Translations under genes and position numbers: made by a program
Notes under the pieces: model-generated
Databases searched by the model: none
What the model was told of the DNA's origin: nothing
What the model saw: the letters and a program-made list of their open reading frames with translations, nothing else
DNA from: Actinomycetota bacterium
GTDB lineage: Bacteria > Actinomycetota > Acidimicrobiia > Acidimicrobiales > JAJPHE01
Length of the DNA: 64,000 nucleotides
NCBI GenBank assembly: GCA_027315345.1
Contig: DAHUYE010000067.1
Span: 81,994-145,993, forward strand
Direction of reading: 5' to 3'
Shown here: one piece after another, positions 37,524 through 45,796 of the stretch
Numbering within the stretch: the first letter of the stretch is position 1
Layout of the letters: each line of letters starts with the position of its first letter

Positions 37524-38257
37524 CGACCGGTGAAGCGTGGTTCCCGCTTCTCGAAGAAGGCGGCCAGGCCCTCGGCCCGGTCGGAGGAGGCCTGAAGGAG
37601 ATGGTTGAAGTCGGCCTCCAGCCGCAGGGCCTCCGTCAGGGGCAGCCCGGCTCCCCGCCACACCGCCTCCTTGGTGTACTCGAGGGCGAGTGGGCCCCGG
37701 CCGGCCAGGAGGAGGGCGACTTCGGCCGCCCGGGCGGCCGGATCAGGCGCGGACTGATGGGCCAGGCCGATGGCCACCGCCTCCTCACCCCCCACCTCGG
37801 CACCGAGCAGCACCATCGGCGTGGCCCGGGCCGGACCCACCACCCGAGCGGTCAGCCAGGCGGCGTTCCATCCCGGCAGGGCTCCCTCCACCACCTCGGG
37901 CAGGGCGAACCGGGTGGTGGGAGCCACGATGCGAATATCCGCAGCCAGGGCGATGGCCATCCCGAGGGACCGGCAGGCCCCCGGGACACAAGCCACCACC
38001 ACCCGCCGTGACGCCAGCAGACGGGCAGGGGGGTCCAGTCCCGAGGTATCGGTCCGGAGGTCCTCGGCCACCCCGGTGCAGAAGTCCCCGCCGGCGGGGG
38101 TGAGGACGATGACCCTGGTCTGGTCGGAGTCGTCCTCGGCCAGCTCCCCCAGCGCATCCTCCAACTCCAGGGCGGAGCGCCGGTCGAGGGTTCCACCCGG
38201 CAGGGTGAGGGTCGCCACCCGGCCGGACCGGGTCAGCTCCACCTGGCTGCGCTGCAC
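37520..38257 (-). CDS. Crotonase family protein, one catalytic Glu replaced
   Basis: At 245 residues this is a crotonase fold with FCTGVAEDL as first oxyanion segment and the second region at ACRSLGMAIALAAD. The first catalytic Glu position (GxELA-like) is replaced by a small hydrophobic residue while the second is kept (FALPEVVEG), so ordinary hydratase activity is doubtful; isomerase, thioesterase or decarboxylase chemistry is possible. GTG 38257 is the first start giving a normal N terminus. It opens the crotonase/CoA-transferase/crotonase operon, and the genes overlap by four bases each. Confidence 0.82.
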   Translation of the reverse strand: MQRSQVELTRSGRVATLTLPGGTLDRRSALELEDALGELAEDDSDQTRVIVLTPAGGDFCTGVAEDLRTDTSGLDPPARLLASRRVVVACVPGACRSLGMAIALAADIRIVAPTTRFALPEVVEGALPGWNAAWLTARVVGPARATPMVLLGAEVGGEEAVAIGLAHQSAPDPAARAAEVALLLAGRGPLALEYTKEAVWRGAGLPLTEALRLEADFNHLLQASSDRAEGLAAFFEKREPRFTGR

Positions 38258-38293
38258 CCGGGGATCATCGCGCCTGGGGCCGGGAGGCCGATC

Positions 38294-38299
38294 TACCGT
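38294..38299 (+). promoter_or_regulatory. -10 box (TACCGT) of a probable leaderless promoter
   Basis: TACCGT is six bases before ATG 38306, with no ribosome site between. Confidence 0.5.
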
Positions 38300-38305
38300 G
38301 CGGGG

Positions 38306-38794
38306 ATGGGTGACCTCGGGCCGTTCGGCTCCGATCCCGGTTGGCGGACACCGTCGGGCCGGCTCTGGCGGATGCGGGTTTGGGAGGCGCTGGGGACCGG
38401 CGTGATTCTGGCTCTGCTGATCGGAGGCGCCGTGATGACCACCAGCGTTGGGGCCGGTCTGGCCGTGCTGGTGGGGATCCTGTTGGTGTCGGTCGCGTCC
38501 CTGTGGTTCCTGCACCGGCGGTTCCGGGCCTGGCGCTACCTGGAGCGGGCCGAGGATCTGGTCGTGGTCCGCGGGGTCATGCTCCGGCGCCTCTCGGTGG
38601 TGCCCTACGGCCGCATGCAGTACGTGGATGTCACCGCCGGGCCGGTGGAGCGGCTCTTCGGCCTGGCCACCGTCAAGCTGCACACCGCCGCCGCCGCCAG
38701 CGACGCCCGCGTTCCGGGTCTGGAGCCGGCCGAGGCGGCCCGGCTGAGGGACCAGCTGGCCCGTCTGGGCGAAGCCAAGGCGGCCGGGCTCTGA
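38306..38794 (+). CDS. Bacterial PH-domain membrane protein (YdbS-like)
   Basis: The 162-residue protein has two transmembrane helices (about 27-68: VWEALGTGVILALLIGGAVM and LAVLVGILLVSVASLWFL), then a bPH2 domain with LVVVRGVMLRRLSVVPYGRMQYVDVTAGPVERLFGLATVKLHT. YdbS/YdbT pairs are membrane proteins linked to stress resistance in Bacillus; their precise role is unclear. It is paired with the larger YdbT-like gene, whose frame overlaps its TGA (CTGA). Confidence 0.87.
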   Translation: MGDLGPFGSDPGWRTPSGRLWRMRVWEALGTGVILALLIGGAVMTTSVGAGLAVLVGILLVSVASLWFLHRRFRAWRYLERAEDLVVVRGVMLRRLSVVPYGRMQYVDVTAGPVERLFGLATVKLHTAAAASDARVPGLEPAEAARLRDQLARLGEAKAAGL

Positions 38795-38817
38795 CCGCTC
38801 CGGTCCCGCAGTGGCCG

Positions 38818-40158
38818 GTGGCGCCGGCGGGAGCCCCGCCGGCCTGGTGCCGGCTGCACCCCCTCTCACCACTGATCCGGTCGTCCCGCACCCTGGCCGC
38901 CATAGCCGTGCTGGCCGTGGTCGATGCCGCTCAGGCCCGGCACGGAAACCGGATGAGTCTGGTCGTCTACGGGGCGGTGATCCTCTTCGGCCTGGTGGCC
39001 GGGGTCATCGCCTGGCTGGTCACCCGGTGGCGGCTGGAGCCGGATGCGCTGCGTATCGAGACCGGACTGTTCCGCCGGGACTCCCGGCGGCTGCCGATCG
39101 ACCGGATTCAGGCCGTGGACCTGGTCCAACCCTTCCTGGGCCGCATCCTGGGCCTGGCCGAGCTGCGCATCCGCCTGGCCGGGGCCGACGGCTCCCGGGG
39201 GCGGCTGTCCTATCTGAGCGAGACCGACGCCCATCAGCTCCGGGCCCGGCTGCTGGCCGCCCATCACGGCCTGGACCCGGCCACCCCGCCCCCGCCCGAA
39301 CGCCTGTTGCTGTCGGTTCCCTCCGGGCGGCTGCTGATGTCGGTGGCGACCAGCTTCCTCGGCAGCGCCGCCGGGGTCCTGGCCGTGGTGGCGGTGATTC
39401 TTTCCATCACCGTGCCGTCCGCCCTGGCCGTGGTCTTCGGGTCCTCCTTCTCCCTGCTCTTCGCCCTCGGCAGCGGGATCTGGCGCCGGGTGACGTCCGA
39501 ATACCGCTTCACTGCCGCCGCCGCCCCCGACGGGCTGCGCCTGCGGGCCGGCCTGTTCCAGACGGTGGCCGAGACCATCCCGGCCGGGCGCATCCAGGCG
39601 GTGCGGATGGTCGAGCCGCTGCTGTGGAGGCCGTTCGGCTGGTGCCGGGTCGTGGTCGACGTGGCCGGCGGGGCGGCCAACCGCCGGGGCCGGACCGGGG
39701 GCGGGGGCCAGGTGTCGCGAGCTCTACTGCCGGTGGGGCTGGCCGCCGACGCCGAGCTGGTCCTGGACCGGGTGCTGGGCGACCACCGGGTGCCGGTGAC
39801 CCGTCCACCCCGCCGGGCCCGGCTCAAGGCGCCGCTCGGATACCACTTCCTGGCCGCCGGCTATGACCGACGCCATGCCGTGACCGTCAACGGCCGGCTG
39901 CAGCGCACCACCTGCTGGGTCCCGTTGGAGAAGGTGCAGAGCGTCCGGCGCCTGCAGGGGCCGGTCCAACGCCGGCTGCGGGTCTCGAGCGTGCATCTGG
40001 ACACCGCCGGGCGGAGTGTGCGGGCCGTGCTTCGGGACCGGGATCAGAACGAGGCCGATGCCGAAGTGGAGGAACTGACCGAGCTGTGCAGGACGGCCCG
40101 GGCCGTCCACCCCCCACGGCCCGCCACCGTCCCGGTCCGGGCGCCCTCAGTCCAGTAG
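38818..40158 (+). CDS. Bacterial PH-domain membrane protein (YdbT-like, multiple bPH2 domains)
   Basis: About 446 residues with three bPH2-like units separated by helix pairs: WRLEPDALRIETGLFRRDSRRLPIDRIQAVDLVQPFLGR, then a hairpin (TSFLGSAAGVLAVVAVILS), then LRLRAGLFQTVAETIPAGRIQAVRMVEPLLW, and finally RHAVTVNGRLQRTTCWVPLEKVQSVRRLQGPVQRRL. It works with the adjacent YdbS-like protein. GTG 38818 is the first conventional start; CTG 38791 overlaps the upstream stop and may be the true start. Its 3' end overlaps cysC by 12 bases. Confidence 0.85.
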   Translation: MAPAGAPPAWCRLHPLSPLIRSSRTLAAIAVLAVVDAAQARHGNRMSLVVYGAVILFGLVAGVIAWLVTRWRLEPDALRIETGLFRRDSRRLPIDRIQAVDLVQPFLGRILGLAELRIRLAGADGSRGRLSYLSETDAHQLRARLLAAHHGLDPATPPPPERLLLSVPSGRLLMSVATSFLGSAAGVLAVVAVILSITVPSALAVVFGSSFSLLFALGSGIWRRVTSEYRFTAAAAPDGLRLRAGLFQTVAETIPAGRIQAVRMVEPLLWRPFGWCRVVVDVAGGAANRRGRTGGGGQVSRALLPVGLAADAELVLDRVLGDHRVPVTRPPRRARLKAPLGYHFLAAGYDRRHAVTVNGRLQRTTCWVPLEKVQSVRRLQGPVQRRLRVSSVHLDTAGRSVRAVLRDRDQNEADAEVEELTELCRTARAVHPPRPATVPVRAPSVQ

Positions 40159-40728
40159 CCCGACCACCCGGGCGACGGCCTCGGCCAGGTCGACCTCATC
40201 GGTGCGGATCTCCAGTTCCGGCCGCACCGGTTCCTCATAGGGACTGTCGATGCCGGTGAAGGACTGGATGGCCCCGGCTTCGGCCCGGGCGTAGAGGCCC
40301 TTCGGATCGCGCCGGCGGCACACCTCGATGGGGGTGTTCACCCACACCTCGAAAAAGTCCAGGCCGGCGGCGGCGTGAGCCGCTCGGGCCCGGTCCCGGC
40401 CGGCCCGGAACGGGCTGATGAGGCAGACCAGAGCCACCGTCCCGGCCTCGGCCATGAGCAGAGCCACCTCACCCACCCGCCGGACGTTCTCGTCCCGGTC
40501 CTCGGCGCTGAATCCCAGCCCGGCGTTGAGTCCGTGGCGCAGGTTGTCCCCGTCGAGCATGTAGGCCGGCCGGCCCGCCTCCAGCAGCCGGGCCTCGACG
40601 GCGGCGGCGATGGTGGACTTACCGGAACCGGACAGGCCGGTCAGCCAGATGGTGGCCCCGGCGTGGCCCAGGGCAGCCCAGCGCTGAGGACGGGAGAAGT
40701 GGCCGCCGTGCCAGGTGATGTCGCTCAA
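40147..40728 (-). CDS. cysC: Adenylylsulfate (APS) kinase
   Basis: This 193-residue enzyme phosphorylates APS to PAPS. The P loop GLSGSGKST is at 31-39, LDGDNLRHGLNAGLGF binds APS, and LISPFRAGRDRAR is the conserved serine/DxR loop. Its TTG start overlaps the cysN stop (TTGA), giving a cysD-cysN-cysC operon. No PAPS reductase or sulfite reductase gene is in the window, so PAPS may go to assimilation elsewhere or to sulfotransferases. Confidence 0.95.
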   Translation of the reverse strand: MSDITWHGGHFSRPQRWAALGHAGATIWLTGLSGSGKSTIAAAVEARLLEAGRPAYMLDGDNLRHGLNAGLGFSAEDRDENVRRVGEVALLMAEAGTVALVCLISPFRAGRDRARAAHAAAGLDFFEVWVNTPIEVCRRRDPKGLYARAEAGAIQSFTGIDSPYEEPVRPELEIRTDEVDLAEAVARVVGLLD

Positions 40729-41981
40729 GGAGCGCCGAGGATCATCCCGCCGGCCACGGTGGCGTTGGTGTGCTCATCGATCAGGATGAAGCTGCCCGTC
40801 GACCGGTTGCGGCGGTAGTCATCGAAGAACAGCGGCGTGGTGGTCCTCAGCGTCACCCGGCCGATCTCGTTGAGGGCCAGATCGGCGGCGTCCTCGTGGC
40901 GGTGCAGGGTGTTGATGTCGAGGCGGTAGTGCAACTCTCTGACCAGAGCCCGAGCCGTGCGGGTGGTCTGCTTGATCACGTACTTGGCGCCGGCGTTGAG
41001 CCGGGACCGGTCGTCCAACCAGCAGATCATGGCCGTCACGTCCTGGGACACGGTGGGGTGGTTGTGGGGCCGGCAGATCATGTCGCCCCGGGAGATGTCG
41101 ATCTCATCGGCCAGCCGGATGGTGACGGCCATGGGGGAGTGGGCCTGGGCCACCGGGCCGTCCATGGTGTCGATGGCGGTGATGGTGGAACTGAAGCCGG
41201 AGGGGAGGACCATGACCTCGTCCCCGGGGCGGAAGGACCCCCCCGCCACCGTCCCGGCGTAGCCGCGGTAGTCGGACCCGTCGGCCATCTGGGGCCGGAT
41301 GACGTACTGAACGGGGAAGCGGGGGTCGATCAGGTTCCGGTCCGAGGCGATGTGGACCTCTTCCAGATGGTGCAGCAGCGAAGTGCCCTCGTACCAGGCC
41401 ATGTTGGGGGAGCGGTTGACCACGTTGTCCCCGTTGAGAGCCGACATGGGGATGAAGGTGAGATCGTGGATGTCGAGCTTGGCCGCGAAAGCCCCGAACT
41501 CCCGGCGGATCGACTCATAGGTCTCCTGGTCGTAGTCGACCAGGTCCATCTTGTTGACGCAGAGGACGAGGTGGGGGACCCGCAACAGGGAGGAGAGGAA
41601 GGCGTGCCGGCGGGACTGCTCGACTATCCCCTTGCGGGCGTCGATCAGGATCAGAGCCAGGTCGGCGGTGGACGCGCCCGTCACCATGTTGCGGGTGTAC
41701 TGGATGTGTCCGGGGGTGTCGGCGATGATGAACTTGCGCCGGGGCGTGGCGAAGTAGCGGTAGGCGACATCGATGGTGATGCCCTGCTCCCGCTCGGCCC
41801 GCAGCCCGTCGGTCAGCAGGGCCAGGTTGGTGTACTGGTCGCCCCGCTGCCGGCTGGTCCGCTCCACCGCTTCGAGCTGGTCCTCGAAGATCGACTTGGA
41901 GTCGTACAGCAGACGGCCGATGAGGGTGGACTTACCGTCGTCCACCGAGCCGGCGGTGGCGAAGCGGAGGAGCTCGCTCAT
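40725..41981 (-). CDS. cysN: Sulfate adenylyltransferase subunit 1 (GTPase)
   Basis: The 418-residue GTPase subunit of ATP sulfurylase couples GTP hydrolysis to APS formation. GTP-binding motifs are GSVDDGKST (11-19), ADTPGH and NKMD, with the elongation-factor-like beta domains behind them. It is not fused to CysC, unlike many actinobacterial NodQ-type proteins. The ATG directly follows the cysD stop with no gap. Confidence 0.96.
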   Translation of the reverse strand: MSELLRFATAGSVDDGKSTLIGRLLYDSKSIFEDQLEAVERTSRQRGDQYTNLALLTDGLRAEREQGITIDVAYRYFATPRRKFIIADTPGHIQYTRNMVTGASTADLALILIDARKGIVEQSRRHAFLSSLLRVPHLVLCVNKMDLVDYDQETYESIRREFGAFAAKLDIHDLTFIPMSALNGDNVVNRSPNMAWYEGTSLLHHLEEVHIASDRNLIDPRFPVQYVIRPQMADGSDYRGYAGTVAGGSFRPGDEVMVLPSGFSSTITAIDTMDGPVAQAHSPMAVTIRLADEIDISRGDMICRPHNHPTVSQDVTAMICWLDDRSRLNAGAKYVIKQTTRTARALVRELHYRLDINTLHRHEDAADLALNEIGRVTLRTTTPLFFDDYRRNRSTGSFILIDEHTNATVAGGMILGAP

Positions 41982-42893
41982 CTAGAAGTATCCCTCCTTC
42001 TTGCGATCCTCCATGGCCGCCTCGGAGAACTTGTCATCGGCCCGGGTCGCCCCCCGCTCGGTGATCCGGGACACCGACACCTCTTCGATGACCTGGGCAT
42101 AGTCGGCGGCGGTGGATTCCACCGCCGCCGTGCAGGTCATGTCCCCGACGGTGCGGTAGCGCACCGACATCTCCAGGATCTCCTCCCCGTCCTGGGCCGG
42201 CAGGAACTCACCCAGGCCCATCAGCATCCCCTCCCGGCGCACCACCTGGCGGCGGTGGGCGAAGTAGATGGAAGGCAGGGGCACCTGCTCCCGGGCCAGG
42301 TAGGACCAGATATCCAGCTCGGTCCAGTTGGATAGAGGAAAGACCCGGATGTGCTCACCCCTGGCGATGCGCCCGTTGTAGATCCGCCACAGCTCGGGCC
42401 GCTGGTTCTTGGGGTCCCACTGACCGAACTCGTCCCGGAAGGAGAAGACCCGTTCCTTGGCTCTGGCCTTCTCCTCGTCCCGGCGGGCCCCGCCGAATAC
42501 GGCGTCGAAGCCGTTGGCCTCGATGGCGTCGAGGAGGGCCACGGTCTGGAGGCGGTTGCGGCTGGCCAGCGGGTGCTCCTCCCGCACCCGGCCCCGGTCG
42601 ATGGCTTCCTGGACGGAGGCCACCACCAGCTCCACCCCCAACTCGGCCACCCGGGCGTCGCGGTACTCGAGCACCTCCGGGAAGTTGTGGCCGGTGTCCA
42701 CGTGCATGACCGGAAAGGGGATGGGCGCCGGCCAGAAGGCTTTCTGGGCCACCCGCACCATGACCACCGAATCCTTGCCGCCGGAGAAGAGCAGGACGGG
42801 GTGTTCGAACTCGGCGGCCACCTCCCGGAAGATCTCGATGGACTCGGCTTCGAGGGCCTCCAGGTAGGAAAGGCTGTAGTCGGTGCTGGTCAT
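41982..42893 (-). CDS. cysD: Sulfate adenylyltransferase subunit 2
   Basis: The 303-residue CysD subunit binds ATP and sulfate to make APS. It has the PP-loop SGGKDSVVMVRVA near residue 37, HVDTGHNFPEV, and the C-terminal ERGATRADDKFSEAAMEDRKKEGYF-like end that is conserved in the family. It opens the cysDNC operon and directly abuts cysN. Confidence 0.96.
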   Translation of the reverse strand: MTSTDYSLSYLEALEAESIEIFREVAAEFEHPVLLFSGGKDSVVMVRVAQKAFWPAPIPFPVMHVDTGHNFPEVLEYRDARVAELGVELVVASVQEAIDRGRVREEHPLASRNRLQTVALLDAIEANGFDAVFGGARRDEEKARAKERVFSFRDEFGQWDPKNQRPELWRIYNGRIARGEHIRVFPLSNWTELDIWSYLAREQVPLPSIYFAHRRQVVRREGMLMGLGEFLPAQDGEEILEMSVRYRTVGDMTCTAAVESTAADYAQVIEEVSVSRITERGATRADDKFSEAAMEDRKKEGYF

Positions 42894-42978
42894 GAAAGGG
42901 CGTCACCCGGGTCGGGGCTGGGAGGTGGAGCCGGCCATTGTCTCATCCGGGGGGCGCCAGGTGGAAACCGCCGGTCCC

Positions 42979-42984
42979 TAGACT
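42979..42984 (+). promoter_or_regulatory. -10 box (TAGACT) of a probable leaderless promoter
   Basis: TAGACT is seven bases before ATG 42992 of the acyl-CoA mutase gene. Confidence 0.5.
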
Positions 42985-42991
42985 CGGAGCC

Positions 42992-44620
42992 ATGGGTGAG
43001 CGCTCGGTATGGGAGAAGGCAGCCGGGGCCGCCCCGGACCGGGGCCGGCCGGCGGAGACCATGTCCGGGCTCCCTTTGGACGGCGTGTACGGGCCCGACG
43101 GGGGAGAGTTCCCCGGACAGTGGCCCTACACCCGGGGCCCCTACGCCAGCATGTACCGGTCCCGGCTCTGGACCATGCGCCAGTTTGCCGGGTTCGGGAC
43201 GGCCGCTGACACCAACCAGCGCTTCCGGGAGTTGCTGCGCTCGGGCGGGGACGGCCTGTCCACCGCCTTCGACATGCCCACCCTGATGGGCCGGGACTCG
43301 GATGATCCCCTGGCCCTGGGCGAGGTGGGCCGGGCCGGCGTGGCGGTGGACACCCTGGCCGACATGCAGACCCTCTTCGATGGGATCGACCTCGGCACCG
43401 TTTCCACTTCCATGACCATCAACTCCCCGGCCCCGATCCTTTTGGCCATGTACATCGGCGTGGCTGACGGCACCGGGGTGGACCGCAGCCGGCTGGGGGG
43501 GACGCTCCAGAACGACATCCTCAAGGAGTACCAGGCTCAGAAGGAGTTCATCTTCCCGCCCCGGCCCTCCATGCGCCTGGTCACCGACGTCATCCGCTTC
43601 GCCACCGCCGAGCTTCCCCGCTGGCATCCGGTGTCCATCTCCGGCTACCACATCCGCGAGGCCGGCTCCACCGCGGCCCAGGAGCTGGCCTTCACCCTGG
43701 CCAACGGTTTCGCCTACGTGGAGGCGGCCCGGACCGCCGGTTTGGACGTGGACGCCTTCGGGCCCCGGCTGTCGTTCTTCTTCAACGCCCACATCGACTT
43801 CTTCGAGGAGATCGCCAAGTACCGGGCCGCGCGGCGCATCTGGGCCCGCTGGATGCGCGACCGCTACGCCGCCTCCGACCCCAGGTCCCTGCAGCTGCGC
43901 TTCCACACCCAGACGGCGGGCGTCTCGCTCACCGCCCAGCAGCCCGAGGTGAACCTGGCCCGGGTGGCCATCGAGGCCCTGGCCGCCGTGTTGGGCGGCA
44001 CCCAGAGCCTGCACACCGACTCCTACGACGAGGCTCTGGCCCTGCCCACCGAGAAGGCCGCCCGCCTGGCCCTGCGGACCCAGCAGGTCATCGCCGAGGA
44101 GACGGGCGTGGTCCACGTGGCCGACCCCCTGGGGGGCTCCTGGTTCATCGAGGACCTGACCGACCGCCTCGAGGCCGAGGCCGAGGCCGTCTTCGCCCGG
44201 CTGGAGGAGATGGGGGCGGGGTCCATGTTGAACGGGGTCATAGCCGGGATCGAGGACGGCTGGTTCCAAGCCGAGATAGCCGACGCCGCCTTCGCCTTCC
44301 AGGCCAAGGTCAACTCCGGACAATGGGTGATGGTCGGGGTCAACGGCTACCGGGACGAGGACGACAGCGAGCTGCCGACCCTCTACATCGACCCCGGGGT
44401 GGAGAAGGCGCAGCTCGACTCGCTGGGCGAGGTCAAGAGCAATCGGGACGCCGCCGCCGTGGAGGCGGCTCTGGCCCGGGTCAGCCGGGAGGCCGCCCAG
44501 TCCGAGGTGAACCTGATGCCCGCTCTCATCGACGCCGTCCACGCCTACGCCACCGTGGGCGAGATCGTGTCGAGCCTGGAAGCGGTGTTCGGGACGTGGA
44601 CCGAGCCAAGCCGGGCCTGA
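42992..44620 (+). CDS. B12-dependent acyl-CoA mutase, large (catalytic) subunit
   Basis: The 542-residue subunit is the TIM-barrel part of methylmalonyl/isobutyryl-CoA mutase type enzymes and lacks the B12-binding domain, which is encoded by the next gene. Substrate-channel segments are RGPYASMYRSRLWTMRQFAGFGTA, STAFDMPTLMGRDSDDP, ILKEYQAQKEFIFPP, ISGYHIREAGSTAAQE and GGTQSLHTDSYDEA. The RSRLWTMRQFAGFG pattern is closer to isobutyryl-CoA mutase-like proteins than to classical methylmalonyl-CoA mutase, so the carbon-skeleton rearrangement could be of isobutyryl-CoA or a related branched acyl-CoA. ATG 42992 is seven bases after a TAGACT box. Confidence 0.9.
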   Translation: MGERSVWEKAAGAAPDRGRPAETMSGLPLDGVYGPDGGEFPGQWPYTRGPYASMYRSRLWTMRQFAGFGTAADTNQRFRELLRSGGDGLSTAFDMPTLMGRDSDDPLALGEVGRAGVAVDTLADMQTLFDGIDLGTVSTSMTINSPAPILLAMYIGVADGTGVDRSRLGGTLQNDILKEYQAQKEFIFPPRPSMRLVTDVIRFATAELPRWHPVSISGYHIREAGSTAAQELAFTLANGFAYVEAARTAGLDVDAFGPRLSFFFNAHIDFFEEIAKYRAARRIWARWMRDRYAASDPRSLQLRFHTQTAGVSLTAQQPEVNLARVAIEALAAVLGGTQSLHTDSYDEALALPTEKAARLALRTQQVIAEETGVVHVADPLGGSWFIEDLTDRLEAEAEAVFARLEEMGAGSMLNGVIAGIEDGWFQAEIADAAFAFQAKVNSGQWVMVGVNGYRDEDDSELPTLYIDPGVEKAQLDSLGEVKSNRDAAAVEAALARVSREAAQSEVNLMPALIDAVHAYATVGEIVSSLEAVFGTWTEPSRA

Positions 44621-45030
44621 GCGCCGGCCGCCTGCCGCTGCGGGTCCTGGTCTGCAAGGTCGGCCTGGACGGCCACGACCGGGGGATCAAGGTGGTGGCC
44701 CGGATTCTGCGGGACGCCGGCATGGAGGTGATCTACGCCGGCCTGCGCCAGAGCCCGGCCTCCATAGCCGCCACCTCGGCCCAGGAGGACGTCGACGTCG
44801 TGGGGGTGTCCATGCACAACGGAGCCCACCTGACCCTGGCCCCGGCGGTGGTGCAGGCCCTGCGGGATGCCGGCCTGGACACCCCGGTAGTGGTGGGGGG
44901 CATCGTGCCCGAAGTCGATCGGCCCCGGCTCTTCGGCGCCGGAGTGGCCGCCGTCCTGGGACCGGGTGCCTCCAACGAGGAGGTGGTAGAGACCGTTCGG
45001 GCCGCGGCCGGGACGGGCGGCGGCGCCTGA
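44596..45030 (+). CDS. Cobalamin-binding small subunit of acyl-CoA mutase
   Basis: This 144-residue subunit binds B12 base-off through the DxHxxG motif in VGLDGHDRG, with the lower-axial His, followed by EVIYAGLRQSP and VVGVSMHNGAH as the Rossmann-like B12 domain. It completes the mutase with the upstream large subunit. GTG 44596 lies inside the previous gene; CTG 44617 overlaps its TGA (CTGA) and would give a typical short N terminus, so it may be the true start. No MeaB-type chaperone or epimerase gene is adjacent. Confidence 0.9.
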   Translation: MDRAKPGLSAGRLPLRVLVCKVGLDGHDRGIKVVARILRDAGMEVIYAGLRQSPASIAATSAQEDVDVVGVSMHNGAHLTLAPAVVQALRDAGLDTPVVVGGIVPEVDRPRLFGAGVAAVLGPGASNEEVVETVRAAAGTGGGA

Positions 45031-45058
45031 GCAGCGGGCCAGCGCCGGCGCCGCCGGG

Positions 45059-45199
45059 TCAGTCGGCCGAGGCGGTCTGCTTGGGCTTGAGAAGTTCCAT
45101 CGGGGCCGAGCAGCACGACAGCTCGCCCTCGGACGCCTTGGTCACCAGCAACTCGGTTCCGCACGACTGGCATTGGTAGCGCTTGCCTACCTGGAGCAT
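45059..45199 (-). CDS. Desulforedoxin-like mini-protein (46 aa)
   Basis: The 46-residue product MLQVGKRYQCQSCGTELLV... has four cysteines: CxxC (10 and 13) and a CC pair (29-30). This is the FeS4 rubredoxin-like fold of desulforedoxin or the N-terminal domain of desulfoferrodoxin, here standing alone. It could carry electrons, or hold iron or zinc. The next gene upstream on the same strand (45213-45329) encodes a paralog with the same cysteine pattern. The C terminus is extended by a Lys/Ala-rich tail. Confidence 0.75.
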   Translation of the reverse strand: MLQVGKRYQCQSCGTELLVTKASEGELSCCSAPMELLKPKQTASAD

Positions 45200-45212
45200 G
45201 GGAGGACGCCTC

Positions 45213-45329
45213 TCACTTCTTGTTCATGGCGGCGGAACAGCAGTGGACCTCACCGCCGCCGCCCTTGGTGACGATGACCTCGGCCCCGCAGGTGCCACAG
45301 GCGTATCGCTTACCGGTCTCGTTGGCCAC
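45213..45329 (-). CDS. Desulforedoxin-like mini-protein (38 aa)
   Basis: The 38-residue protein reads TGKRYACGTCGAEVIVTKGG and then VHCCSAAMNKK, with the same CxxC...CC arrangement as its neighbour. GTG 45329 has GGGGA six bases upstream, inside the short gap after the DUF1992 gene. At this length it is close to desulforedoxin itself (36-37 residues). The two genes look like a tandem duplication that has since diverged. Confidence 0.75.
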   Translation of the reverse strand: MANETGKRYACGTCGAEVIVTKGGGGEVHCCSAAMNKK

Positions 45330-45340
45330 TGATGGTCCCC

Positions 45341-45796
45341 CTACTGCGCTCCGGCCGCTTCCGACCGGCCTGTTCTACCACCCGGACCGGGACGGTCCGA
45401 ACCGGGCCCTTCCCGCCAGCGCCGCACGGCCCGCTCCACATCCAGGGGCATCACGGTGGACGGAGGCCCGGCGGCCCCCTTCCGGTTGACGTCGCGGATA
45501 CGGGTGTTGAGCTCCTCCACCATGGCCCGCACCTGGGCCTCGGAGCGGGCCCGGGTCAGCTTCTCCATGGTGTCCTCAACCTGCTTGCGCAGGGCCAGGG
45601 TGGGGGGCAGGAAGGACAGGCCCTCGTCCTGGAGTTTCTGTTTCACCCACCAGAGCTCATCGTGAGGGCGGTCCAGACCGGGCAGCGGCTCGCCCTTGCC
45701 CTTTAGGTTGTCGAAGGCCCCGGCCTGGCGCCCCTCCTCCACGGCCCGGTCGATCCAGCTCTCCCAGCTGACCCGGGGCGGCTTGCGCCGGGTCAC
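45341..45796 (-). CDS. DUF1992 (DnaJ subfamily C member 28-like) protein
   Basis: This 151-residue protein has the DUF1992 domain without a J domain: SWESWIDRAVEEGRQAGAFDNLKGKGEPLPG, then DELWWVKQKLQDEGLSFLPPTLALRKQVEDTMEKL. The function of the family is unknown. GTG 45796 overlaps the stop of the P-loop gene (GTGA). Eleven bases after its stop the first desulforedoxin-like gene starts, so all belong to one minus-strand operon. The C-terminal 35 residues are Gly/Arg-rich and not conserved. Confidence 0.85.
   Translation of the reverse strand: MTRRKPPRVSWESWIDRAVEEGRQAGAFDNLKGKGEPLPGLDRPHDELWWVKQKLQDEGLSFLPPTLALRKQVEDTMEKLTRARSEAQVRAMVEELNTRIRDVNRKGAAGPPSTVMPLDVERAVRRWREGPGSDRPGPGGRTGRSEAAGAQ

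Noticed and set aside
42890..44542. 550-codon open frame on the minus strand
   Set aside because: Antisense to the mutase large subunit; no recognisable motif.
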